Shown here one piece after another: positions 8,695-17,211 of a DNA stretch of 64,000 bases. The DNA lies in assembly GCF_018118585.1 (NCBI RefSeq), contig NZ_CP069421.1:1426001-1490000 (forward strand), given 5' to 3'. This DNA comes from Aristaeella lactis (GTDB lineage: Bacteria; Bacillota; Clostridia; Christensenellales; Aristaeellaceae). The position numbers were made by a program, and so were the translations under genes. Each line of letters opens with the position of its first letter. The stretch's first letter is position 1. The notes below the pieces were generated by a model. That model was not told the DNA's origin. It saw only the letters and a program-made list of their open reading frames with translations, and did not search any database.

Positions 8695-10173
8695 ATGGAA
8701 TACAAAAACATACAGGAAGTCTTTCCCGGAATCGGATGTGCCTGGACAAACGCGGCCGGGAAAACGACATCTGAATACTGCGGCGTTGCCGATTGGGAAA
8801 GCAATACACCGGTAAGCAGTGACACCATTTTCCCGGCGTTCTCCATTTCAAAATTCATTACCGCAATATGCGTCATGAAATTGTATGAACAGGGTGTCAT
8901 TGATATCGATCATCCTGCCAATACTTATTTGCAGCAATGGAAACTGCGCACATTGGATGGAAGTGAAAGCAATACGTCCATCCGGTCGATCCTGTGCCAC
9001 ACTGCCGGGATTATGGATGGAGAAGATGCTTTTTACGGACTGCGCCGGAATGATCCGGAAATCAGCCTGGTGGATATCCTCGAAGGAAAAACCACCTACA
9101 ACAACCGTCCTGTCCGTGCAGAAAAACCCCAGGGAGAAGCTTTTGAGTACTCCGATGCCGGTTACTGTGTCCTGCAGCAGCTGCTGCAGGATGTGATGCA
9201 TAAATCCTTTGACGATATTGTCTGGGATATTCTGCTGGATCCGTTGGGTTTATGCAATACCTTCTTTGCAACACCCGGCAACATAGCCTGTTTTGAAAGC
9301 AGGATGGCGACAGGTTATGATGAAGAAGGTCTGCCCATCCCGGGCAGATTCCCTGCTGTGCCCGATCTCGCGGCCTCCGGGTTGTGGAGCACACCGAAAG
9401 AACTCCTGATCATCGCAAAGGAATTCATGAAAGCATATGAGGGCAGAAGCCGCTTGCTGCGGCAAAAAACGGTGCAGGAAATGGCAAAACCCGTGGAAAA
9501 GTTTCCCTGGACTGGCCTTGGTCTGTTTATCGGAGAGGATAATACGCTCATCTCCCGGGGTTGGGGCGAAAGCGGGCAATGTATGCTGAAAATGCACTTC
9601 CGTACTGGAGAGATCGCTGTCGTCATGACAAACCGGAATCCCGGTGTTGATCAGCAGGCTTCCGGAGTGGAATGGCTTGCGGACAGGAAACCCGGCGAAG
9701 GAAATCAGGTATCCTTTGGCAGCCCCGATGATATTGAAAGCTGGATGAATCTTGTCCGGCGTGTCAGCTGGAATTTCCCCGGACTGGAAACAGAAAAGGC
9801 TTTGGAGGATCACCGGCAGACTGTGTTGAAGTTCATGGAAAAGAAGCAGGCACTGTGCACGAAAAACGGTGAGGAGATCACCGGTGTCCTTTTGTTTTCC
9901 AGGAACCGGAACATGATCTGCTGTCTGGCCGTTTCCCCGGAACAGCGCAGGAAAGGAATCGCGTCAAAGCTGCTGGAAAAAGCTCTTGATGAACTGGACA
10001 GGAACCGGGACATTACAGTATCAACCTTCCGGGAAGATGATGAAAAAGGTGTTGCGCCTCGTGCCCTGTACAGAAAATACGGTTTCCGCGAAAGTGAACT
10101 GACGGAAGAATTTGGTTATCCGAATCAGGTGTTTGTGCTGAAAAGCAGCCTGAGAACCAACGATAAATCGTAA
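8695..10173 (+). CDS. serine beta-lactamase-fold hydrolase fused to GNAT domain
   Basis: The 492-residue protein joins two families. Residues 1-330 are a class C beta-lactamase-like domain (PF00144): the nucleophile motif SxxK is S50-I-S-K53, the Tyr motif is YSD at 152-154 (YxN variant), and the third box region is SRGWGESG. There is no signal peptide, so it should act in the cytoplasm, not on cell-wall peptides. Residues about 350-492 are a GNAT domain with the loop VSPEQRRKGIASKLLEKA. No frameshift or stop separates the parts. A hydrolase that exposes an amine coupled to an acetylase that caps it is a reasonable but unproved reading. Confidence 0.88.
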   Translation: MEYKNIQEVFPGIGCAWTNAAGKTTSEYCGVADWESNTPVSSDTIFPAFSISKFITAICVMKLYEQGVIDIDHPANTYLQQWKLRTLDGSESNTSIRSILCHTAGIMDGEDAFYGLRRNDPEISLVDILEGKTTYNNRPVRAEKPQGEAFEYSDAGYCVLQQLLQDVMHKSFDDIVWDILLDPLGLCNTFFATPGNIACFESRMATGYDEEGLPIPGRFPAVPDLAASGLWSTPKELLIIAKEFMKAYEGRSRLLRQKTVQEMAKPVEKFPWTGLGLFIGEDNTLISRGWGESGQCMLKMHFRTGEIAVVMTNRNPGVDQQASGVEWLADRKPGEGNQVSFGSPDDIESWMNLVRRVSWNFPGLETEKALEDHRQTVLKFMEKKQALCTKNGEEITGVLLFSRNRNMICCLAVSPEQRRKGIASKLLEKALDELDRNRDITVSTFREDDEKGVAPRALYRKYGFRESELTEEFGYPNQVFVLKSSLRTNDKS

Positions 10174-10189
10174 TTTGAGGTCGGTTGAT

Positions 10190-10606
10190 ATGAAGTGTGA
10201 ACTGTTAGCAGAACAAAACCTTGCGCTGATGCTTGACTTTATTGATGATGAGAACACGAAATACGATGAGGCCGTGCTGAAAGCGTTTTTGGAGGAAAAG
10301 AACGCATACGGTTATATTGCTGTAGATAACAGAAAAGCCGTCGGATTTGCTTACGGCTATGTTCTCAATGAGCCGGATGGGCAGAAAGTATACTATCTGC
10401 ACGCAATTGACGTTATGGAAGGATGGCAGAATCAAGGCTACGGAACGGAACTTGTCCGGTTTGTTCACGAACATTCGAAAGTCCTGGGCTGCCGCAAAAT
10501 GTTTCTGCTTACCAATAAGCACAATGTTTCCGCCTGCAGGTGTTACGAGAAAGCAGGAGGAATCTGTAATGCCGCCTCCGATGATATCGTGTTTGCGTTT
10601 AAATGA
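10190..10606 (+). CDS. GNAT acetyltransferase, AAC(3)-I-like layout
   Basis: The ATG at 10190 follows TGAGGT by 8 bases. The 138-residue protein has strand YYLHAIDV, then WQNQGYGTELVRFVHEH, then the KHNVSACRCYEKAGG segment ending in a short strand. Length and order resemble AAC(3)-I aminoglycoside acetyltransferases, but I see no motif that establishes drug specificity. It is the 3' neighbour of the hydrolase-GNAT fusion. Confidence 0.82.
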   Translation: MKCELLAEQNLALMLDFIDDENTKYDEAVLKAFLEEKNAYGYIAVDNRKAVGFAYGYVLNEPDGQKVYYLHAIDVMEGWQNQGYGTELVRFVHEHSKVLGCRKMFLLTNKHNVSACRCYEKAGGICNAASDDIVFAFK

Positions 10607-10644
10607 TGTGCTGACAATTCCAGTTTGTGGAGGAAACAAGACAG

Positions 10645-11013
10645 ATGGAACTGAAGAAAATCGAACATAAGCTTACTGTTTGTAAAGTATTCGGGACATC
10701 CGATATTAATATGGATGCAGATTTCTACTTTATTGGAAAAACGGATGAAGAATTGTCGCTGGTGTGCAAAACGGAGGATACGCCGCAGAACACGATCGAG
10801 CGGGATGATGGATGGAGAGGCTTTCGTATTTAGGGAGTTCTCGACTTTTCATTGATTGGTATTCTGTCAAAACTGTCCGGCATACTCGCGGCTCATAAAA
10901 TCGGCATCTTTGCCGTATCAACATACAACACGGATTATATCCTTGTGAAAGAGGAAAACTATGAACGGGCACTGACCGTTTTGGCTTCTGAAGGATATAC
11001 AGTAGTATCATAA
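10645..11013 (+). pseudogene. ACT-domain protein gene interrupted by an in-frame TAG
   Basis: A first frame from ATG 10645 (after GGAGG) encodes 62 residues ending GWRGFRI and stops at TAG 10831-10833. Reading through that codon, the same frame continues 59 residues (GVLDFSLIGILSKLSGIL ... EGYTVVS) to TAA 11011-11013. The joined product of about 122 residues matches the whole layout of small ACT-domain proteins with conserved TDEELSLVC and STYNTDYILV segments. A single change such as GAG to TAG explains it. Both halves keep good codons, so the mutation looks recent, unless the stop is read through. Confidence 0.85.
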
Positions 11014-11036
11014 AACAATGAAAAGAGGAATACTTT

Positions 11037-11849
11037 ATGGATAAATATATCGCAGGAAATAAAGCGGCATGGGAGGAAGCATTTGATCAGAGGCATGCTT
11101 CCTGGGGAGCCGATATAACAGACCGCATTCAGAAGGAAGACTACCCTTTTTTCAACCAGGAAACGGCGGCGGCCCTGAGGAAAATACACACTGAGGGAAA
11201 GGTGATCGGTCATTTCTGCTGCAATAACGGACGTGAACTGCTTTCCCTGGTGAAAAGCGGAAAAGCAGCGAAAGGAATCGGTTTTGATATTGCTGAAAAC
11301 CAGGTGGCCTTTGCCAATGAAAAAGCAAAGGAGCTGGGTCTCCCCTGCGTGTTTGAAGCTGTAAACGTATATGATATTGATGACCGGTATAAGGAACAGT
11401 TTGATATTGTGATCATCACGATCGGCGCGCTCTGCTGGTTTGATGACCTGAACCGTTTTTTTGCCGTTGTCGCAAAATGCATGAAACCGGGTGCTGTCAT
11501 TGTGATCAATGAACAGCATCCCTGCACGAATATGCTTGCTTCTGAAGGCGATGAAGAGTTCGACCCGGAACACAGGACGGAATGCCGGTTTTCCTATTTC
11601 GAACACGAGTGGACCGGCAACGGCGGCATGTATTATATGACGCAGAAAAACTATCATTCCAAAACCTTCACCGACTTCACCCATTCGATGTCCGAGATTA
11701 TATCCGGAATGTGCAGCAACGGAATGGTGATTACCGGCCTTCAGGAGTTTGACAGCGATATCAGCGGTGGGTTTGAGGCGATTGATCACAGCGGATACCC
11801 GCTGTCCATGATCATCCAGGGTCGGAAAAACCGTAGCCCGGAAATGTAA
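11037..11849 (+). CDS. class I SAM-dependent methyltransferase
   Basis: A 270-residue protein starting after AAGAGGA. Motif I is degenerate (VIGHFCCNNGRELLSLV), motif II is GIGFDIAENQV, and EQFDIVIITIGAL matches motif IV of small-molecule methyltransferases. The C-terminal third is strand rich (ECRFSYFEHEW), as in the group that methylates small acids or antibiotics. After its stop lies a strong GC hairpin (arms CCGGGGGG and CCCCCCGG, 11879-11906 approximately) without a T-tract. Confidence 0.82.
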   Translation: MDKYIAGNKAAWEEAFDQRHASWGADITDRIQKEDYPFFNQETAAALRKIHTEGKVIGHFCCNNGRELLSLVKSGKAAKGIGFDIAENQVAFANEKAKELGLPCVFEAVNVYDIDDRYKEQFDIVIITIGALCWFDDLNRFFAVVAKCMKPGAVIVINEQHPCTNMLASEGDEEFDPEHRTECRFSYFEHEWTGNGGMYYMTQKNYHSKTFTDFTHSMSEIISGMCSNGMVITGLQEFDSDISGGFEAIDHSGYPLSMIIQGRKNRSPEM

Positions 11850-12020
11850 GACTTTTACGGCAAACAGTGAAATTCAGCCGGGGGGCCCGGAAACGTCCCC
11901 CCGGCCACATGAGATTCCCAAAGAACCGGTTACGAAAATGGTCGAAGCCAGAGCGAAAAACAATTGTGCGGGCTAAAAAAGCGTCAGCACAGCGTCGTCT
12001 GCGGGAGAGGATATTTCAGG

Positions 12021-12815
12021 ATGGAGAAGATATTCAGCGTTCAGGATCGGGAAAACGCCTTTAACTTTGTGCTGTCAGCAGCCAGGGAGTGCAAGAGGAT
12101 TGTTGCACTGGTTCAGGTAGGATCCGGCGCGCAGGGGTATCACGACGAATGGTCGGACCTGGATTTTGTGATTGCACTGGATTCGGGTGATGCCATGGCG
12201 GAAGTCATGTCCTATATGCATCAGAAGATATCCGGGGAATACCGGCTTCCGTTTTTCAATCAGGATGAGTCCAGGCATCTCCAGTGTTTTCTCTTGTCCA
12301 ATCTCCTGGAGATAGATATCGGATACGGCACTTATGAACACGCAGCCGCATGGAAGCCTGCCTTTCGGGTTCTGTACGATCACTCCGGCGTGGTGGAGGA
12401 AAAGATGGTCAGTTCCCGGGCATGGATGGATGACAGGATATACGGCGAGAAGCAGAGGAAGGACATTGACGCAACCTGCCGGTCTGTATGGATCCGGCTG
12501 ATGCATGCGGCCGTGGCCATTCACCGCGGTCAGTATTTCCGCGCAGTGGGTGAGCTGGAAACTGTCCGGAGGCAGTACATTGATCTGTTGGGAGACCGAT
12601 ATCGGCTGGAAAGCAGTCTGAACCGGGAAATTGACAGACTGCCGGAAACGGAAAAGGCAGCGATCAGAAGCACGTTTGTGACTGAAGAAGATCCGGCTAG
12701 CCTGTGGACGATACTTCTGAACCTGACAAAGCTGATTTATCAGGAGCTGGCCGGATGCAGCGTTCCGGTGACGCAGGATATGCTGGCTGAATACTATAAG
12801 AATCTCAGGAGCTGA
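12021..12815 (+). CDS. nucleotidyltransferase (ANT/aminoglycoside adenylyltransferase-like)
   Basis: The ATG at 12021 follows AGAGGA; the longer TTG frame upstream is unsupported. The N-terminal 110 residues have the polymerase-beta-type signature GSGAQGYHDEWSDLDFVI, where GS binds the nucleotide and the two Asp ligate Mg, and a third acidic residue in LLEIDIGYG. The C-terminal 130 residues are a helical substrate domain. It resembles ANT(6)/lincosamide nucleotidyltransferases that inactivate drugs by AMP transfer, but the substrate is not deducible. The GNAT gene follows after 8 bases. Confidence 0.82.
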   Translation: MEKIFSVQDRENAFNFVLSAARECKRIVALVQVGSGAQGYHDEWSDLDFVIALDSGDAMAEVMSYMHQKISGEYRLPFFNQDESRHLQCFLLSNLLEIDIGYGTYEHAAAWKPAFRVLYDHSGVVEEKMVSSRAWMDDRIYGEKQRKDIDATCRSVWIRLMHAAVAIHRGQYFRAVGELETVRRQYIDLLGDRYRLESSLNREIDRLPETEKAAIRSTFVTEEDPASLWTILLNLTKLIYQELAGCSVPVTQDMLAEYYKNLRS

Positions 12816-12823
12816 GGAAAGAG

Positions 12824-13273
12824 ATGGAATATAAGATAAGAACCGCAGTCCCGGAAGATGAAGAAAAGATCCGCGAACTGTTTCTGGAAATGCTGCGGAC
12901 GATATATCACACAGATGATGTGAAAGGCTACGGAGAGGGCGACCTGGACAGGTTCTGGAGTGAAACCCCGGATCGGATCTATGTCGCGGAAGACGGCCAG
13001 GTGATCGCATTCCTGTCCGTGGAGGTCCATCATGACCCGGTGGACCATATCTACCTGGATGACTTTTCAGTCACAGCGGCTTACCGGAACAAAGGAATCG
13101 GTTCAGCATTGATCCGTGCTGCGGAAGAATACGCAGGACAGCTTGGCAGCAAGGCGGTCCTCCTGCATGTAGAGAAAGCAAACACGTCAGCGATGCGCTT
13201 TTATGAGCGGTACGGGTATTCTGTCTTCAGGAATGATGGAAACAGGTTCCTGCTGAAAAAGGACATTAACTGA
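12824..13273 (+). CDS. GNAT N-acetyltransferase
   Basis: A compact 149-residue GNAT. The strand DHIYLDDFSV leads into TAAYRNKGIGSALIRAAEEYA (acetyl-CoA loop), followed by ANTSAMRFYERYGY and a C-terminal strand. It is a textbook match to the family. It begins 8 bases after the nucleotidyltransferase stop, so both are likely made together. Confidence 0.9.
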   Translation: MEYKIRTAVPEDEEKIRELFLEMLRTIYHTDDVKGYGEGDLDRFWSETPDRIYVAEDGQVIAFLSVEVHHDPVDHIYLDDFSVTAAYRNKGIGSALIRAAEEYAGQLGSKAVLLHVEKANTSAMRFYERYGYSVFRNDGNRFLLKKDIN

Positions 13274-13313
13274 GAAAATTCTGTTGTTGAGCCATACTCG
13301 CGGAGGCAGGAAA

Positions 13314-13736
13314 ATGCTGATTATTCAGTGTACAAGTCAGGATATACATACATTGGCAGTTCTGAACAAAAGCCTGATTGAAGATGAAAAAAGCAACAAC
13401 CCCATGGGCCTGGAAGAGCTGGAGAACAGAATGACGACGTTCCTCGCCAGTGAATACAATGCTTACTTTTTCAAAGAGGCGGAAGAGATTATCGGATATG
13501 CCTTAATCAGACATACCTGTTCGCCGCTTTATCTCAGACAGTTTTATATCGACAGGGCATATCGGCGGAAGCATTATGGGGAAAAAGCTTTTCATGAATT
13601 GTTGAAGCTTCTTCAGGTGGATACCATCGATATTGATGTATTGCCCTGGAATGAAGCAGGCTTGCGATTCTGGAAGAGCCTTGGATTCACTGAAACCTGT
13701 ATTTCAATGCATTACAAAAGTCCTTTGGAAATATAA
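13314..13736 (+). CDS. GNAT N-acetyltransferase
   Basis: The start is ATG 13314, placed by GGAGG at 13302-13306; the frame opens at an upstream ATG with no site. The 140-residue product has YLRQFYIDRAYRRKHYGEKA as its acetyl-CoA segment, with the second Gly of the usual RxxGxG loop intact but the first replaced (RRKHYG), then NEAGLRFWKSLGF. Activity is likely but the loop is atypical. Confidence 0.82.
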   Translation: MLIIQCTSQDIHTLAVLNKSLIEDEKSNNPMGLEELENRMTTFLASEYNAYFFKEAEEIIGYALIRHTCSPLYLRQFYIDRAYRRKHYGEKAFHELLKLLQVDTIDIDVLPWNEAGLRFWKSLGFTETCISMHYKSPLEI

Positions 13737-13773
13737 ACGAGATTTATAGAGATAATTTTTTGAGGAGATAAAT

Positions 13774-14136
13774 GTGAAGGAAATACAGTATATTCAGCAG
13801 CCGACAGAGTACCTGTGCGGTCAGGCATGTGTCGCAATGATTGCCAATGTGTCCGTGGATGATGTCATCCGGGTAATGAATAATGATAAAGCAACCGGGA
13901 AAAAAGACATTGAGAAAGCGTTGGAGCATTATGGGATCAGGCAGGCAAAAACCATGACAAAGGCAGATAACAGCACGCCGCTGCCGCCGGTATGCATATT
14001 GAAGGTTTTACTCCCCCGCTATAGTCATTGGATATTGTATTATCATGGAAAATACTATGATCCTGAGTTTGGGCTTACAGATGAACTGTATTGTAAAGCC
14101 AAAATCCAGTCATATCTGGAACTGTATGCAGACTAA
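13774..14136 (+). CDS. C39/BtrH-like cysteine peptidase-fold protein
   Basis: A 120-residue protein starting at GTG 13774 after GAGGAG. The N-terminal segment QPTEYLCGQACVAMIAN resembles the catalytic Cys region of C39-type papain-fold peptidases, and SHWILYYHGKYYDPE matches the His and Asp region. It lacks a transporter domain and signal peptide, so it is a free cytosolic domain. Proteins of this kind cleave leader peptides or act as acyltransferases. No peptide precursor is visible nearby. Confidence 0.7.
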   Translation: MKEIQYIQQPTEYLCGQACVAMIANVSVDDVIRVMNNDKATGKKDIEKALEHYGIRQAKTMTKADNSTPLPPVCILKVLLPRYSHWILYYHGKYYDPEFGLTDELYCKAKIQSYLELYAD

Positions 14137-14196
14137 TACCGGCCGCTGTCTTTGGTTTTTCTTCGAGCAACAAACGTTTTGAAGTTGGAGTGATTT

Positions 14197-14805
14197 ATGA
14201 TGCAATACATCACAGGCGGATTATTCCTGTTCTTTTTGCTGCTTCTGTTTTATCTCCTCTTTCACATCTGGCTGGAAGGCAGACGGGAGCAAAGCAAACC
14301 CCATGAGATCGCCGGTGAAGAGCTCCCGGAAGCACTGCGGGAAGCTGCTCTTCGTCCCCTGAAGCTGTTGAACAAATACTATGCAAAACGTGATCCCGAA
14401 CACGTGGACGCCTGCATTGATGAAACGATGCTTCCGGACAATATGCGGATCCTGGGAACCAATCCTGACGAGATCTTTTATGGCCGTCAGGGAGCCACAT
14501 GGCTGCTGCAGGGTGACTGGAAACACTGGGGACAACTGGCGCTTGATGTGGATCAAACCTCGCTCCTCCGTGCCGGTAGTGCCCTGTACTTTGTTCTGCG
14601 GGGAAAGATTAAGCTGGATTACGTTCATTTCCGCATTCCGATCAGGATAACAGGTATCCTGGAGGAAAAGGACAGCCTTTGGTATATCAGCAAGCTGCAG
14701 TTTGTAAACAACCTGAACAGTAACTATCTGGTAGTGGCCTGGATTCCTGCCCTGGCAGCATTGATCAGCCTGCTGCTCTTCGGCGTTTCATGCTTGTTAA
14801 GATAA
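14197..14805 (+). CDS. membrane-anchored NTF2/SnoaL-like protein
   Basis: A 202-residue protein with a hydrophobic helix at each end (residues about 5-25 and 180-200). The middle resembles an NTF2/SnoaL-type alpha+beta barrel: LNKYYAKRDPEHVDACIDE, then ILGTNPDEIFYGRQGATWLLQGDW, the pattern of polyketide-cyclase-like domains in which an acidic cleft binds a small molecule. Function unknown. ATG 14197 follows GGAG; a second ATG is directly adjacent. Confidence 0.7.
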   Translation: MMQYITGGLFLFFLLLLFYLLFHIWLEGRREQSKPHEIAGEELPEALREAALRPLKLLNKYYAKRDPEHVDACIDETMLPDNMRILGTNPDEIFYGRQGATWLLQGDWKHWGQLALDVDQTSLLRAGSALYFVLRGKIKLDYVHFRIPIRITGILEEKDSLWYISKLQFVNNLNSNYLVVAWIPALAALISLLLFGVSCLLR

Positions 14806-14866
14806 TCTTGATGGGATTTGTTTATACACAGAGCACATATCAGGACGAATTAATGGAGGTACAGAT

Positions 14867-16030
14867 TTGATAAAGTTTGGTAGTGGCATCAGCTATCTGA
14901 CAATTGATCTGATCAGAATCTGGAAATCCAGCAATGAACATGATTTCGCAGAAAACAGGGACAAGTATCTGGCTGCGGAAAACCCGCCGGATGCTTCCTA
15001 TTACCGCCAGCTGGACTATCACCGGATGGAGAAGATGGTTCAGTTTATTGACCGGTATCTGGATAGTGTGACACCTGAGAACGAAATGAAGATGGAGATA
15101 TTCTTCAATCAGGATCAGCCGGCGTTTATCCATGATGAAGTCAATACGCGCCTGTTCAATTTTTCATACGCTGACAAGGTATATGCTTTCGCGCAGGAAA
15201 ATGAACTGAGCCTCAGGATTCACACGATCATATGGTACTGTCACGTCCCAAGGCAGTTAACGGAGTATCTGGAAAACAGAAGCGCGGAAGACCGGAAAAA
15301 ACTGACATACAAGTTTATCAAAACCTATATGCAGTGTCTGAAAGAACGGTATCCCAACGCTTACAGTATGGATCTGATCAATGAGATCGCTGCCGATCCG
15401 GATGAAATCAGAGCCCTTCGTGAAGAAGAAAAGCCCGTATATGACGTCGATGACGAGGGTGTCCGGATCGATGATTGGTATAGGTTGTTGGGAAAGCATT
15501 ATTACATCCAGGTTTTCCGGTTGGCACGTGAAGTGTTTGGAAGTCAGATCAAATTATTCTATAATGACAACAATGAGGGAAACCGGGAGAAACAGATTAT
15601 TTTCAAAACGGTGATCGACCGGATCAAAACATATGAGCAGGAACACGGGATCCGGCTGATCGACGGATTCGGAATGCAATGCCATTTCTGGGGATCTGAA
15701 GATGAAACCCGGGCATATATGGATGAAATGTTCTCGTTCTGTACAAATATGGGCGTGAAAGTACAGATCACGGAATTTGACGTAAGCAACCACAGCACAA
15801 AAGAGATTCAGGAATCTATATTTGTTAATTTCCCGGAAGTTGCAAAGCAATACGATATCGAAGTTTTCACAACATGGGGTTTAAATGACATTGTTTCATG
15901 GCTTCACGGGGAGGATGCATCCCTGGTAAATTCAAACTGTGAACTGAAACCGTTCACCATGAAATACATCGAAGCTTTTTCCGGGAAATACAATCACGGA
16001 AACGACAGAGGCAAAAAAAATGATCATTGA
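14867..16030 (+). CDS. GH10 endo-1,4-beta-xylanase, cytoplasmic
   Basis: It starts at TTG 14867, six bases after GGAGGT, and has 387 residues. GH10 landmarks are in order: SVTPENEMKME near residue 66, LRIHTIIWYCHVP (substrate-binding His/Trp), MDLINE with the acid/base Glu, FYNDNN, GFGMQCHF, and VQITEFD with the nucleophile Glu, ending in TTWGLNDIVSWL. There is no signal peptide or carbohydrate-binding module, so it probably cleaves imported xylo-oligosaccharides. Its 3' end overlaps the following GNAT gene by 11 bases. A glycosidase is out of place among modifying enzymes. Confidence 0.92.
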   Translation: MIKFGSGISYLTIDLIRIWKSSNEHDFAENRDKYLAAENPPDASYYRQLDYHRMEKMVQFIDRYLDSVTPENEMKMEIFFNQDQPAFIHDEVNTRLFNFSYADKVYAFAQENELSLRIHTIIWYCHVPRQLTEYLENRSAEDRKKLTYKFIKTYMQCLKERYPNAYSMDLINEIAADPDEIRALREEEKPVYDVDDEGVRIDDWYRLLGKHYYIQVFRLAREVFGSQIKLFYNDNNEGNREKQIIFKTVIDRIKTYEQEHGIRLIDGFGMQCHFWGSEDETRAYMDEMFSFCTNMGVKVQITEFDVSNHSTKEIQESIFVNFPEVAKQYDIEVFTTWGLNDIVSWLHGEDASLVNSNCELKPFTMKYIEAFSGKYNHGNDRGKKNDH

Positions 16031-16628
16031 AACAAAAAGGCTGATCATCCGTCCGTTCCGGGAGGAAGACGCTGACGCACTGTACAGGATCAAAACCGAT
16101 CCGCAGGTGATAAAATTCTGCCCGGATTTTCTGGATGTTGATGCAAAACGGACAGATATGCTCAGCTATATCCATGGCTTTCAAAGAATTGAAGATGCCG
16201 GCGACACTGACACATGGCGGTGCTATGCTATTGAAAACAAAGAAACCGGCGAAGTGATGGGTGCACTTACTTTCTGTAAGCAGAATATGCTCCATGAATT
16301 TGATCTTGGCTGGATGATGATCAGTGAGTATGCCGGGAAAGGCTATGCATCCGAAGCGGCGGAGGCGTTTGCGGAGGATTTCTGCCGGAGTCATAAGTTT
16401 GACTATCTGACTGCGGTCATGGACGTGGATAATCCAGCCTCCCGTAAAACGGCCGAGAAGAGCGGGTTCCGTCTCTTTGAAAAGAGAACAGTCTATGATT
16501 ATAGCTTAAGCCGGTACGCAGACGATTATTTCTATTTTCGCAGATACTGGTCCGGCTGCACGCTGAAAGACCGGTATTACGGAGATTCTCCGTATTACGG
16601 GCGTTCAACATCAGACAGGAATGAATAA
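16020..16628 (+). CDS. RimJ/RimL-type GNAT acetyltransferase
   Basis: The 202-residue product begins METKRL-like (MIIETKRLIIRPF), the usual start of ribosomal-protein acetylase-type GNATs. The acetyl-CoA loop is SEYAGKGYASEAAEAFAE and is followed by NPASRKTAEKSGF. A 30-residue Tyr/Arg/Ser-rich tail (KDRYYGDSPYYGRSTSDRNE) extends past the domain and looks disordered. The start overlaps the xylanase 3' end. Confidence 0.9.
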   Translation: MIIETKRLIIRPFREEDADALYRIKTDPQVIKFCPDFLDVDAKRTDMLSYIHGFQRIEDAGDTDTWRCYAIENKETGEVMGALTFCKQNMLHEFDLGWMMISEYAGKGYASEAAEAFAEDFCRSHKFDYLTAVMDVDNPASRKTAEKSGFRLFEKRTVYDYSLSRYADDYFYFRRYWSGCTLKDRYYGDSPYYGRSTSDRNE

Positions 16629-16653
16629 CCGAACAGGAGGTTAAAGAAATAAG

Positions 16654-17163
16654 ATGAATAATACATATATCATTCGAGAGGCTGTTCCGGATGATGCAGA
16701 GAAAATGATTATTTACCTGAATCAGGTAGGTGGAGAATCTGATAATTTGCTGCATGGTGATAATGAATTTACTGTTCCGGTTGAAGGCGTAAAACGAAAA
16801 CTGGCCATGAGTAAAGACTCGGAGAATAGTATCGTTCTGATAGCTCTTGATAACGAACAGATTATTGCGAGAGCAGAATTAGAGGGATATTATCCGGCAA
16901 GAATTCGTCATAGGGCTAAATTCTCGATTTCAGTAAGAAAGGATTACTGGAATCAGGGAATAGGAACCGAAATGATGAAAAGAATTGTCGAACAGGCAAA
17001 GAAGATGAAGCTCAGCGTTATAGAACTGGAAGTCATTTCTGATAATGCGAGGGGCATTAACCTGTACCATAAAATGGGATTTGTTGACATAGGATTATAT
17101 AAAAAGTATTTTTATGTTAACGGGATGTATAAAGATGCTGTAGTCATGCAGAAAGTACTATAA
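16654..17163 (+). CDS. GNAT N-acetyltransferase
   Basis: A 169-residue GNAT. Strand FSISVRKDYW leads to NQGIGTEMMKRIVEQA, and SDNARGINLYHKMGF closes the active-site region. The layout with a long N-terminal VGGESDNLL segment is common to a GNAT group found beside other resistance-like genes in Firmicutes. The local sequence is more AT-rich than its neighbours, which hints at a separate origin. Confidence 0.9.
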   Translation: MNNTYIIREAVPDDAEKMIIYLNQVGGESDNLLHGDNEFTVPVEGVKRKLAMSKDSENSIVLIALDNEQIIARAELEGYYPARIRHRAKFSISVRKDYWNQGIGTEMMKRIVEQAKKMKLSVIELEVISDNARGINLYHKMGFVDIGLYKKYFYVNGMYKDAVVMQKVL

Positions 17164-17211
17164 TATCAATTACGGCATCATCAAAGAACACTGTTTGTGG
17201 AGCGAAATATT

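Noticed and set aside
10645-11013. Pyrrolysine or selenocysteine recoding
   Set aside because: The codon is TAG, not TGA, no insertion element or pyl genes are seen in the window, and the family does not need a special residue there. A nonsense mutation is simpler.
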